This document shows, piece by piece, positions 36,678 to 45,579 of a stretch of DNA of 64,000 nt. The stretch is taken from positions 1,240,001-1,304,000 of the forward strand of contig CAXXXM010000002.1 of assembly GCA_963663265.2 (NCBI GenBank), read 5' to 3'. The notes under the pieces were generated by a model. That model was not told the DNA's origin and did no database searches. It worked only from the letters and a program-made list of their open reading frames with translations. This stretch comes from JAEXOD01 sp963663265 (GTDB taxonomy: Bacteria > Bacteroidota > Ignavibacteria > Ignavibacteriales > Melioribacteraceae). Positions within the stretch are counted from its first letter, which is position 1, and each line of letters opens with the position of its first letter. The translations under genes were made by a program, and so were the position numbers.

Positions 36678-37367
36678 TTATACATGAAATTTTTCGTTAT
36701 AGTTTTCTGTAACTACATGTCCGTCAAAAAGATGAATTATTCTATTTCCAAACTCTGCGTAAGTTGGTGAGTGTGTAACCATTACAATAGTTGTACCTGC
36801 TTGATTAAGTTGAGTAAGCAAGTGCATTACTTCATCACCGTTTGTTGAATCCAAGTTACCTGTAGGTTCATCTGCTAAAATTAACTTTGGATTACTTACT
36901 ATTGCACGTGCAACCGCAACACGTTGTTGTTGACCACCGCTTAACTGTTGAGGAAAGTGATTTACCCTGTGCATAATATTCATTCTTTCTAATACTTCAT
37001 TAACCTTTTTCCTCCTTGCATTTCCATTAAACCCTAAATATAACAAAGGCAATTCAACGTTTTCGTATACCGTTAACTCATCAATCAAGTTGAAACTTTG
37101 AAAAACAAAACCAATATTTTCTTTTCTGAAGTTGGCTCTTTTTCTTTCGGTTAACTTTGAAATATTTTCTTCTAAAAACATATAATCCCCATCCGAAGGA
37201 TTATCTAACATTCCCAAAATATTCATAAGAGTCGATTTTCCACACCCTGAAGGACCCATTATAGATACAAATTCACCACTATTAATATCAATATTAACAT
37301 TATTTAATGCTGTCGTTTCTACTTCTTCAGTCTGATAGATTTTTTTAAGATTTACAGTTTTAATCAT
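36678..37367 (-). CDS. ABC transporter ATPase, LolD/MacB type
   Basis: A 229-residue cytoplasmic ATPase. Walker A GPSGCGKST is at 38-46, the Q-loop in FVFQSFNLIDELTVYENV, signature LSGGQQQR near 141, Walker B LILADEP near 161 and the H-loop in VTHSPTYA. This is the MacB/LolD/FtsE group that energises FtsX-type permeases. AAAGGTG precedes the ATG, and it starts 10 bases after the adaptor gene. It is the only ATPase of the cluster and must serve all three permeases if they are active. Confidence 0.95.
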   Translation of the reverse strand: MIKTVNLKKIYQTEEVETTALNNVNIDINSGEFVSIMGPSGCGKSTLMNILGMLDNPSDGDYMFLEENISKLTERKRANFRKENIGFVFQSFNLIDELTVYENVELPLLYLGFNGNARRKKVNEVLERMNIMHRVNHFPQQLSGGQQQRVAVARAIVSNPKLILADEPTGNLDSTNGDEVMHLLTQLNQAGTTIVMVTHSPTYAEFGNRIIHLFDGHVVTENYNEKFHV

Positions 37368-37377
37368 TATTGCACCT

Positions 37378-38628
37378 TTATTTAATAATTAATTTTTCGA
37401 TATCTTTGTAATTGTCATACGAGGATATTATTACTTTGTCCCCTACTTTTAAGCCTTCTAAAACTTCATAATGGTTAGGATTTTGTCGTCCTAATTTTAC
37501 ATCTCTTTTTATTGCAGTTGTGCCATCTTTACTTAAAACAAAAGCCCATTGTCCGCCTGTTATTTGGTAATAACTTCCGCGTGCTAACAACAAAGCTTTT
37601 GAATAAGCACCCAATTCCAACTTAATTTGTACCGATTGCCCTCTTCTAATTTCAGCAGGACGAATATTGCTGAACATTAAGTCAATTATAAATCTTCCAT
37701 TTTTCACTTCAGGATAAACTGTTTTTACAAACAGCTTATAGCTTTTTCCGTCCAACACAAATTCCGCCGCCTGTTCTGGTTTTACTTCGGTGATATAATG
37801 CTCATCTATTTCTGCTTGCACTTTAAAGGAATCAATTTTGTCAATTTGTCCTAAATTTTCTCCTCTTGCTATCGACTGCCCTATTTCTACTTTTAATGAA
37901 GTTAATTGCCCTGTTATTGGTGCTTTTACAGTTAAATTTTCTAACTGAGCTTTTGTTAACAATAAATTACTTTGAAGCTGCTGCACCGATTGTTCCAACT
38001 GAGTTATTTGCTGGCTTCTATAAATAGAATCTTGTTTAAATGCTTCTACGGTTAAAGTTTTTTTCTTTAGCAAGTATTCATATTTATCCCTGCTCTGTTC
38101 AAATTCAACTTCAGATATATATTTTTTCTTAAACAGTTCTTTATTGTTTTCGTAAGTTCTTTTATTTGTTTGAATTTCGTAATTAAGATTTAATAAATCA
38201 CCTTGTATGCTTAATTTGCTTTGTTCAAAAGCCAAGCGAGTACTACGCAAATTGTTTAACTGTTGAAAAACATTAGCCTCATTATAAATAACATCCAATG
38301 TCAGCTGAGCATTATCCAATTTAATTATTGGATCCCCAACATTAACAAATGCTCCTTCTTGTACATATTTTGTAACTACTCTTCCTCCTTCTGTAACATC
38401 CAAATAAAAAGTTTGTATTGGAGTAACAGTTCCCATTACCGATATGTATTCTTGAAAATTACCTTCCTTAACTTCAAATATTGAAATCCTATCTTTTTCG
38501 ACATTTAATTTACTGCTATGATCAGCAAAAAATATTAGATACACAACAAAACATAAAAATACTACCGCTACGGTTATTGGCAAAATTTGTTTTTTTGATA
38601 TTCGTTTCTTTTCAATTATTTTATCCAT
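37378..38628 (-). CDS. Membrane-fusion (HlyD/MacA-like) adaptor
   Basis: A 416-residue periplasmic adaptor with one N-terminal helix (about 17-35), a lipoyl-like half motif (VTEGGRVVTKYVQEGAFVNVGDPI), a long coiled-coil hairpin (about 100-220) and the second half (VKAPITGQLTSLKVEIGQSI), then a beta-barrel. It should link the inner-membrane permeases to the outer membrane, though no TolC-like gene is in the operon. ATG 38628 is preferred. The sigma-54 promoter predicts a transcript start near 38651, which leaves a 23-base leader, while the ATG at 38640 would leave only 11. Confidence 0.88.
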   Translation of the reverse strand: MDKIIEKKRISKKQILPITVAVVFLCFVVYLIFFADHSSKLNVEKDRISIFEVKEGNFQEYISVMGTVTPIQTFYLDVTEGGRVVTKYVQEGAFVNVGDPIIKLDNAQLTLDVIYNEANVFQQLNNLRSTRLAFEQSKLSIQGDLLNLNYEIQTNKRTYENNKELFKKKYISEVEFEQSRDKYEYLLKKKTLTVEAFKQDSIYRSQQITQLEQSVQQLQSNLLLTKAQLENLTVKAPITGQLTSLKVEIGQSIARGENLGQIDKIDSFKVQAEIDEHYITEVKPEQAAEFVLDGKSYKLFVKTVYPEVKNGRFIIDLMFSNIRPAEIRRGQSVQIKLELGAYSKALLLARGSYYQITGGQWAFVLSKDGTTAIKRDVKLGRQNPNHYEVLEGLKVGDKVIISSYDNYKDIEKLIIK

Positions 38629-38661
38629 CGTACACACCATAATTTACATTCAGCACTATTG

Positions 38662-38677
38662 TGCAAAATTTGTGCCG
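38662..38677 (-). promoter_or_regulatory. Sigma-54 promoter of the ABC export operon
   Basis: On the minus strand CGGCAC-AAATT-TTGCA matches the -24/-12 consensus TGGCAC-N5-TTGCW with GG and GC exactly ten bases apart. The predicted start is near 38651. An NtrC-type activator is encoded divergently and paired dyads lie 70-115 bases upstream, so the assignment has independent support. Confidence 0.8.
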
Positions 38678-38726
38678 TAAAAAATGCTTTATTTTTATCA
38701 ATATTTAATAGTTTTTTATATATTTA

Positions 38727-38765
38727 CTGTACGATTCCAAACACTTAGTGTACGATAGCGGACAC
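38727..38765. promoter_or_regulatory. Two tandem dyads, likely enhancer (UAS) for the NtrC-type regulator
   Basis: Two 18-bp dyads with pattern GTGTnCG-N4-CGnACAC lie 21 bases apart: CTGTACGATTCCAAACAC (38727-38744) and GTGTACGATAGCGGACAC (38748-38765). Their centres are about 84 and 105 bases upstream of the predicted sigma-54 start, on the same face of the helix. The octamer TGTACGAT recurs on the minus strand at 38627-38634, over the adaptor start. Confidence 0.7.
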
Positions 38766-38801
38766 TTATATTCTATTAATTATCAACAAGGCACAGTATT
38801 T

Positions 38802-40184
38802 ATGAGTGAAAAAATTAATTGTAAAATTTTAATAGTTGATGATGATCTTGACGTATTAACAGCAGCTCGTATTTATTTAAAACAACATTTTACTTCTGTA
38901 CATACTGAAAACAATCCAGAAAACATTTTTGAATTGTTAAATAACGAACAGTATGATGTAATACTTTTGGACATGAATTATTCTAAGGATGCAACAAGCG
39001 GAATCGAAGGGTTTGATTATATGAAGAAGATTCTCGAGATTGACCCTTCTGCTATAATCTTACTAATAACAGCCTATGGTGATGTTGAAACTGCTGTTAA
39101 AGCCATTAAGTTTGGAGCATATGATTTTATTTTAAAACCATGGCAAAATGAAAAACTTTTAGCTTCTATTAATGCGGCACACAAAACAAAAAATACTCAA
39201 AAAGAGATTTTACGATTAAAATCATATCAGAAACAATACCTAAATGATTGTGATAGAGAATTTAGTGATTTTATTGGTAACTCTGAATCTATGCTTAAGA
39301 TATTTGATAAAATTCACAAAGTAGCTGCTACTGATGCCAATGTTTTAATTTTAGGCGAAAATGGAACCGGTAAAGAACTTGCTGCCAGAGCTATACATCG
39401 ATTTTCAGAGAGGAAAGATAAAACATTTATTAGTGTTGATTTAGGAGCATTAAACGATTCTATTTTTGAAAGTGAATTATTTGGACATACCAAAGGTGCT
39501 TTTACCGATGCAAGAGAAGAACGAATTGGGCGTTTTGAAATTGCAAGCGGTGGCACATTGTTTTTAGACGAAGTCGGTAATATTCCCCAGTTATTACAAT
39601 CCAAACTACTCACAGCTTTAGAGAGAAGAAAAATTATTAAGCTTGGCTCCAACAAAGAGATTGATGTGGATATAAGATTGATTTGTGCCACTAATATGCC
39701 TCTTCAATCTTTAATTGCACAAAATAACTTCAGACAAGATTTGTTATACCGTATTAATACTGTTGAAATAACACTCCCCCCATTACGTGAAAGGGTAGAA
39801 GACATTTCGTTACTTTCCAATTATTTTTTGGATATTTATTCGTCCAAATATAAGAAGTCAGGAATGTCAATTTCTGCTCCGGCAATGAATAAACTTGAAC
39901 GCTATCATTGGCAGGGGAATGTTAGAGAGTTAAAACATGCCATTGAAAGAAGTGTTATTCTATCTGATTCAAGAATTTTGCAACCCGAAGACTTTGTTTT
40001 AAATAATAAAGAAAAAGAATTTAATCAGAACATTGAAATTGATAAACTTGATTTAGAAACAATAGAAAAAATTGCTGTACAAAAAGCTCTGCAAAAGCAT
40101 GGCGGTAATATTTCAAAAGCTGCCGACGAATTGGGATTGACAAGAACTTCATTATATAGAAGAATGGAAAAATTTGGACTTTAA
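38802..40184 (+). CDS. NtrC-family sigma-54 response regulator
   Basis: A 460-residue activator. The receiver domain has Asp13-Asp15, phospho-acceptor Asp57 (ILLDMN) and the conserved Lys in ILKPW. The AAA+ domain has Walker A GENGTGKE (about 185) and the sigma-54 contact loop GAFTDA, where GAFTGA is the classical form. The C-terminus is a Fis-type helix-turn-helix (GNISKAADELGLTRTSLYRRM). ATG 38802 begins directly before the receiver. An upstream in-frame GTG lies within the enhancer dyads and is unlikely. It probably activates the divergent ABC operon together with the kinase downstream. Confidence 0.93.
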   Translation: MSEKINCKILIVDDDLDVLTAARIYLKQHFTSVHTENNPENIFELLNNEQYDVILLDMNYSKDATSGIEGFDYMKKILEIDPSAIILLITAYGDVETAVKAIKFGAYDFILKPWQNEKLLASINAAHKTKNTQKEILRLKSYQKQYLNDCDREFSDFIGNSESMLKIFDKIHKVAATDANVLILGENGTGKELAARAIHRFSERKDKTFISVDLGALNDSIFESELFGHTKGAFTDAREERIGRFEIASGGTLFLDEVGNIPQLLQSKLLTALERRKIIKLGSNKEIDVDIRLICATNMPLQSLIAQNNFRQDLLYRINTVEITLPPLRERVEDISLLSNYFLDIYSSKYKKSGMSISAPAMNKLERYHWQGNVRELKHAIERSVILSDSRILQPEDFVLNNKEKEFNQNIEIDKLDLETIEKIAVQKALQKHGGNISKAADELGLTRTSLYRRMEKFGL

Positions 40185-40186
40185 AT

Positions 40187-41521
40187 ATGAAATTATTAAC
40201 GGACTTAAAATTACAAATATTCTCGAGAATATCATTTCTTGCAATATGTTCGTTTGCTTTTGCATATAGCATTGTTTGTAATTGGTTTATTGTTTATATA
40301 ATATTTTTGGGATTTATTTTTTTAGCATCAATTTATTGGTTGTATAAGTATTTTAATACTTTTAACAAGGATTTATTAAGATTCTTTGATTCAATTAAAT
40401 ACTCTGATTTTTCTCAATCCTTTACTCCCAAAATTTCCGGCAAACCTTTTGACGAGTTGTACAGTTCGTTTAAAGTAGTTTTTGAAAATTTTAGAAAAAC
40501 AAGAAACGAAAAAGAAGAGAGTGCAAGATATCTAAACACTGTTGTTCAACATATAAGAACCGGTTTATTAATATATGATTTAGAAGGTGATGTTGCTTTA
40601 ATAAATAATGCAGCAAAAAAAATTCTTAATATTACTCACATAAAAAATATTGCTTCTTTTAAAGATAAACACCCCCTTTTATTTGAAAAGTTAAACACAT
40701 TAAAACATGGAGAAAGAAATTTAATAAAGCTAACGATTAATTATGAGAGACTTCAAATATTTGTTAATGCTGCTCATTTTAGAAAGAATGATAAACTTTA
40801 TAAAATTGTGTCATTATTTAATATCAAAAGCGAATTAGAAGAAAAAGAACTTGAAACTTGGCAAAGTTTAATTAGAGTTTTGACTCATGAAATTATGAAC
40901 TCCGCTACACCTATTTCTTCGTTAGCAAAATCGTTGGATGACTTGCTTATTACTGAAAATCTTGACAAGGAATCATTTGATGATATTAAATTGGGCTTAC
41001 AGACAATTCAAAAACGAAGTGAGGGATTAATTCATTTTCTAAATAATTATAGAAATTTGACAAAAATACCTCTTCCTGAATTTTCTATTGTTTCAGCCGA
41101 AACTCTAATTTTTAATGTTGTTACATTAATGAAAACTAAACTTGATGAAAACAATATTTCGCTTACAATATCAGTTGAACCTAAGACTATGGAATTAACA
41201 ATAGATCCAAAATTAATTGAACAAGTATTAATCAACTTACTTCTAAATGCTATTCATGCAACAAAAGATATTTTAGACAAAAAAATTGCAATAAAAGCAT
41301 TCTATTCTGAAAATAGCAGAGCTACTCTTGAAGTTATGGATAATGGTTGTGGAATTTTAGAAGAAGTTCAAGAAAACATATTCATCCCATTCTTTACAAC
41401 AAAACAAGAAGGCTCGGGTATTGGTCTCAGTTTATCGCGTCAAATAATGAATTCTCATAATGGCACAATAACTTTAATTAGCACGCCACAAAAAGGAACA
41501 TCTTTTATTTTAGTGTTTTAA
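40187..41521 (+). CDS. Sensor histidine kinase, partner of the NtrC-type regulator
   Basis: A 444-residue kinase. Two closely spaced membrane helices (about 14-57) leave almost no periplasmic loop, so the signal is probably sensed in the membrane or cytoplasm. A PAS-like region follows (VVQHIRTGLLIYDLEGDVALINNAA). The phospho-acceptor is His in VLTHEIMNSATP, a non-HExRTP subtype. The ATPase boxes are INLLLNAIHAT, DNGCGI and GSGIGLSLSRQI. It begins two bases after the regulator stop and is followed after one base by the CheR gene, so the three are one operon. Confidence 0.92.
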   Translation: MKLLTDLKLQIFSRISFLAICSFAFAYSIVCNWFIVYIIFLGFIFLASIYWLYKYFNTFNKDLLRFFDSIKYSDFSQSFTPKISGKPFDELYSSFKVVFENFRKTRNEKEESARYLNTVVQHIRTGLLIYDLEGDVALINNAAKKILNITHIKNIASFKDKHPLLFEKLNTLKHGERNLIKLTINYERLQIFVNAAHFRKNDKLYKIVSLFNIKSELEEKELETWQSLIRVLTHEIMNSATPISSLAKSLDDLLITENLDKESFDDIKLGLQTIQKRSEGLIHFLNNYRNLTKIPLPEFSIVSAETLIFNVVTLMKTKLDENNISLTISVEPKTMELTIDPKLIEQVLINLLLNAIHATKDILDKKIAIKAFYSENSRATLEVMDNGCGILEEVQENIFIPFFTTKQEGSGIGLSLSRQIMNSHNGTITLISTPQKGTSFILVF

Positions 41522-41522
41522 T

Positions 41523-42809
41523 ATGACAGAAAATCTAACCATAATAAAAAACTTTGTTACCGATTCTTTTGGTATTAAAATTCCTGATGAATTACTTGCT
41601 GATTTACAGCGAAACGTTAAATTTTTTTGCGAGGAATACAATTTAGACGAAGATAGTTTTGTTTACAAAATTAAGAATAATTCTTTTTCTGATGAAGAGT
41701 TAACTAATTTTGTCAATATTATTACTATTGGCGAAACTCATTTTTTTAGAGATCAAAAACTCTTTGTTGAGTTAGAAAACAAAATTATTCCTGATTTATT
41801 AGAAACAAAATCCTCATTACACGCTCTTTCAATTGGATGTTCAACCGGTGAAGAACCTTACTCATTATCCATATTGTTTGATAAGATATCTAAAGGATTT
41901 CTTAAACGAAACCTACTTATCGATTCTATAGATATTAATAAAATTTCATTAGAAAAAGCTAAAGCAGGAATCTATCCTGAGTGGTCGTTTCGCAATACTC
42001 CTAAGTGGGTTAAGGATGGTTACTTTAATCATATTAATGGTTCATATTATTTAAATGAACGAATTAAAGAATCTGTTAATTTTTCTTGTTTTAATTTAAA
42101 GGAGATTGATAAAAACATTATATCCCCCACCCTTTATTATGACATAATAATATGCCGCAATATTTTTATTTATTTTGATAAACAGACAATTAATAATACT
42201 CTTGTTTACATTTATAACCATCTAAACTTAGGGGGGATTTTTATTACTTCTCCAAGTGAATCAGGATATATTGACACTTCCATATTAAAAAAGTACAATC
42301 CTCTTAATTCTTCAATCTTTGTAAAAACAAATAAAGAAATTACTTCAACACATATTAAAAGTGAAGTTGTTGCTAAAGAAAATAGAAAAGCTCTTCGAAG
42401 TGATAGTGCTATTATTATTAAAAAACCCTCAAATTCTCAACATAACACAGTTACCAACACACTTAGTTATGATGACATATTAATTAAGGGGAAAGATAAA
42501 TACACTAATCATCAAATTGACGAGGCATTTAATTTATTTCTAAAATGTAATGAATTGAACCCTTTGGAAGTTAAACCGTATTTTTATATGGGTATTATCA
42601 AACAAGAATTAGGGGAATTTACCGAAGCAAAAAGATTTCTACAAAAAGCATTATTTTTATCCCCAAAAGAAATTGGTGTTTTAACCGTTTATCATAATTT
42701 ACTTGTTAATCTTAACGATAACGAGCATCTATTAATTTCAAAACGACTTAATGCAATTTCTTTTGAAGATAAACAAAATTACAAAGATGATTTATTTAAC
42801 TTAGTTTAA
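41523..42809 (+). CDS. CheR-type methyltransferase with TPR tail
   Basis: A 428-residue protein. The N-terminal helical CheR domain and the SAM-binding domain (ALSIGCSTGEEPYSLSI, with DIIICRNIFIYFDKQ) match chemoreceptor methyltransferases. TITIGETHFFRD is a typical CheR stretch. After a Ser/Asn-rich linker the C-terminus has TPR units (KCNELNPLEVKPYFYMGIIKQELGEFTEAKRFLQKAL). No chemoreceptor, CheA or CheB is nearby. Tight linkage to the kinase and sigma-54 regulator suggests a non-chemotactic role, possibly methylating a protein of this circuit. The substrate is unknown. Confidence 0.88.
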   Translation: MTENLTIIKNFVTDSFGIKIPDELLADLQRNVKFFCEEYNLDEDSFVYKIKNNSFSDEELTNFVNIITIGETHFFRDQKLFVELENKIIPDLLETKSSLHALSIGCSTGEEPYSLSILFDKISKGFLKRNLLIDSIDINKISLEKAKAGIYPEWSFRNTPKWVKDGYFNHINGSYYLNERIKESVNFSCFNLKEIDKNIISPTLYYDIIICRNIFIYFDKQTINNTLVYIYNHLNLGGIFITSPSESGYIDTSILKKYNPLNSSIFVKTNKEITSTHIKSEVVAKENRKALRSDSAIIIKKPSNSQHNTVTNTLSYDDILIKGKDKYTNHQIDEAFNLFLKCNELNPLEVKPYFYMGIIKQELGEFTEAKRFLQKALFLSPKEIGVLTVYHNLLVNLNDNEHLLISKRLNAISFEDKQNYKDDLFNLV

Positions 42810-45454
42810 ATATCAAACCAATAAGCAATTTTAGCTAAATATACATTATCCGATTCTGAAGTCATTAAATTTCTAAAATCGTGTTTAAAGTTAAATCTAC
42901 CCGGATCTTCAAAGTTTGTTTGTTCATGGCTCCATACTAAATAGAAAACTGAGCCGGGTAAAAATTCCCATCTAAAAACCATATTTCCACGTAACGACTT
43001 AAAATTAAAATCGGGATTGCTATACGTATATGATTCCCCATTATTTGCAGGATCAGCATTAACAGTATATTCATCATTTTCGGCACTATAATTGATGGTT
43101 GAGCCATTTTCACCATACTTATTAAATTTATAAGATTTTGGTTGTGATAATTCTTTGAATTCAGAATAATCCCCAACAGCAAACATTGGTTGCAAAAATA
43201 ATTGCAAACTCATAGTTGGAGAGAATGTCCAGTTTAATCTAATATCACCCGAAATTACGGTTTGATTTAATTCAGCATAAATATATCTTTTCCCAAACAT
43301 TTTTGTAGATGAAGCATCCTCATAACTATCTACCCATTGAAACTCTTCTTTAGTAGAAGACAATGAAGGACCAAAAGTAAGACTAATAGAAGGTGAAGGT
43401 TTCCAAGACAAATAAACACCAACTTCCCCACTTCTACCACCTAATTTATCAACCCAGCCGTATGCATATGGTTCAATTATAATTGGTTTTCTACTATCTG
43501 TTCCAAAATTAATTGAGGCATCAAAACCGGAAGGAATTTTAGCTAAAGGTCCGCCCCGTGTTATATTTCTTGCATCTGTTTCAAGCGAATAACCTAAATT
43601 TCCGCTTACATAATAATAATTCACAAAAGTAGCATTATAGAATGCCATTATTCCTCTTCTATAAACATTCCCCTCAAAGTCCGCATCATAACTTAATGCA
43701 CCATATAAACTTCTATTTCTGAATATTTCAGTCGTATTGTACCATCTATAACCTGATACAACAGCAACGTTAATTTTATCTGCCCAATATTGAAAACCTA
43801 AATCATTATAATCAAATCCGGGTGATACTGCACCAATTGATGCGTTTAAATAAAAATTCCCTTTTTGTTTATTTAGAATTGCACGCCCATACCAACCTGC
43901 TAAATAAGTACGTGTAGTATCATATTTGCTGAATGTTGCATCCGGTCTTTGAAAATATCTATATGGAGCCCGTTGAAGCCTTGAAATATATTCATTATTA
44001 CCATGTTTGTAGCTACCAATACCTGCAGCAGATAAAACATAATTGCTTGAATCATCCAACGTTATCCAACCATCAACACCAAATGTTAATGCATTATCGG
44101 CATATAAGTCTTTCATTGCATCGGAATTCAAATCTCGATTAACCGAAGTTACCATAAAACCAATACTGTTTTTTCCGCCATCAAGTTCTTTTTGCATTCT
44201 AACCACACCAAAATGCGTTAATGGTTCAACTTCTGCTTCATGATTTTTGCCATCCAACTTGTATTCTGCGTAAGTTCTTTCTGTTACAGCACTTAAAACT
44301 CCAAGATTTATATTATCGCCAACTTTTCCGGTTAGTTTTGCCGCACCTAAAATTCTTGTTTCTTTTGGAGTATCTATATAATCATAATCATCAACATCAC
44401 CTTTTGGTGCTTGTCCAATTCTTCTTGAATAAAATAAAGTAGGCCAAGAAAAATTGAAACCCCAGTGGTTATTAATTCCACCCCAGGCAAAATCAAAAAT
44501 ATTAGTCCCCTCTAAAAAGAAAGGGCGTTTTTCGTCATAATATGTTTCAAAAGCACTTAAATTTAATACAGCTGGGTCAACTTCAACTTGTCCGAAATCA
44601 GGATTAATTGTACCATCTAAGTTTAAGTTACTTCCAATACTAACTTTAAAATCGGCTCCAAGTGTCGTTCTATATTGATTCCCCCTATAATACGGGTCGT
44701 CACTATCATGTTTAATATACTGGGCTTTTTGTACAATATAAGGCAATAACTCAAAACGTTGTTTTGGCTTAACTCCTTTTATTCCATCTAAACTTGCAAA
44801 ATGCGAAACAAATCCCCCTTCTTCTTTTGGCACCATTACATAATATGTAATTTCGTTTGTTCTTTTTATTTTTCTTTTAAAATTAACACCCCATACCAAT
44901 TCGTCTGCTGTATTAAATCGTAACTGAGAGTATGGAATTTTTATTTCCAAATTCCAACCTTCACCATCTATTGAAGCAGCACTTTCCCAAATACCATCCC
45001 AACGACTATCATCCCAGCTATCATTATACAAAATACCATCATTCATACTGCCACCGGGATTTACAGCAAAATAATAACCATTTCTTTTATCGTTATATGT
45101 ATCTAAAAATACAGTAAACATATCCGTATCAAACGAGCCATCTCTACGATATAAACTTTTTTCTATTTGACTTGGATTAGAGTCATATAATTTGGCAGCA
45201 ACATATAAGTACTTTTCATCGTAGGCTATCCAAGCACATGTTTTTTCTGTTGCCTCAGCCCCTTCATTTGGTTCTTTTTGAATAAAATTACAGATTGGTA
45301 CATTTTTCCACACATCTTCATCAAGCTTTCCATCTATTGTAATTGGGATTGTAACTTTAAGGGCTTTTACAGGTAATCTTGAATTTTTTGCATTCAAAAA
45401 AGAAGTTATTATAAATAAAACGAGGCTTGTTTTTATTAGTATATTTGTTTTCAT
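42806..45454 (-). CDS. CBM9-like / DUF5916 outer-membrane protein
   Basis: An 882-residue exported protein. The signal peptide ends near NAKNS. A CBM9-like domain (about 25-230) has PITIDGKLDEDVWKNVP, YLYVAAKLYDSNP and GWNLEIKIPYSQLRF. The remainder is a DUF5916 region with LEGTNIFDF, RRIGQAP and many amphipathic strands, ending in KIAYWFDI, consistent with an outer-membrane barrel. Its last four bases overlap the end of the convergent CheR gene. AGGGA precedes the ATG. DUF5916 proteins are common in Bacteroidota; their function is unknown. Confidence 0.85.
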   Translation of the reverse strand: MKTNILIKTSLVLFIITSFLNAKNSRLPVKALKVTIPITIDGKLDEDVWKNVPICNFIQKEPNEGAEATEKTCAWIAYDEKYLYVAAKLYDSNPSQIEKSLYRRDGSFDTDMFTVFLDTYNDKRNGYYFAVNPGGSMNDGILYNDSWDDSRWDGIWESAASIDGEGWNLEIKIPYSQLRFNTADELVWGVNFKRKIKRTNEITYYVMVPKEEGGFVSHFASLDGIKGVKPKQRFELLPYIVQKAQYIKHDSDDPYYRGNQYRTTLGADFKVSIGSNLNLDGTINPDFGQVEVDPAVLNLSAFETYYDEKRPFFLEGTNIFDFAWGGINNHWGFNFSWPTLFYSRRIGQAPKGDVDDYDYIDTPKETRILGAAKLTGKVGDNINLGVLSAVTERTYAEYKLDGKNHEAEVEPLTHFGVVRMQKELDGGKNSIGFMVTSVNRDLNSDAMKDLYADNALTFGVDGWITLDDSSNYVLSAAGIGSYKHGNNEYISRLQRAPYRYFQRPDATFSKYDTTRTYLAGWYGRAILNKQKGNFYLNASIGAVSPGFDYNDLGFQYWADKINVAVVSGYRWYNTTEIFRNRSLYGALSYDADFEGNVYRRGIMAFYNATFVNYYYVSGNLGYSLETDARNITRGGPLAKIPSGFDASINFGTDSRKPIIIEPYAYGWVDKLGGRSGEVGVYLSWKPSPSISLTFGPSLSSTKEEFQWVDSYEDASSTKMFGKRYIYAELNQTVISGDIRLNWTFSPTMSLQLFLQPMFAVGDYSEFKELSQPKSYKFNKYGENGSTINYSAENDEYTVNADPANNGESYTYSNPDFNFKSLRGNMVFRWEFLPGSVFYLVWSHEQTNFEDPGRFNFKHDFRNLMTSESDNVYLAKIAYWFDI

Positions 45455-45579
45455 ATTCCCTATTTCTAATTAATTCATTTTTTAATTTAGACTAAGAAGA
45501 TTGCAAAAAGTTGCTCATAAAAATTTATAATTTTTTATATTTATACTTAAAATTTAAAAAATTTAAAATATCAACTCAT

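Noticed and set aside
38748..38801. Longer NtrC-type protein starting at GTG 38748
   Set aside because: The extra 18 residues would be coded by the second enhancer dyad and do not belong to the receiver domain; ATG 38802 fits the family.
39496..39513. GAFTDA in place of GAFTGA as a sign that the NtrC-type regulator does not use sigma-54
   Set aside because: This variant occurs in NtrC-family proteins, and a good sigma-54 promoter lies in the divergent region.
41523..42809. Chemotaxis operon
   Set aside because: CheR alone is present; no receptor, CheA, CheW or CheB is in the window.
42937..44442. Several 60-80 codon frames opposite and within the DUF5916 gene
   Set aside because: They are shadows with low-complexity His/Gln/Leu content and no ribosome sites.
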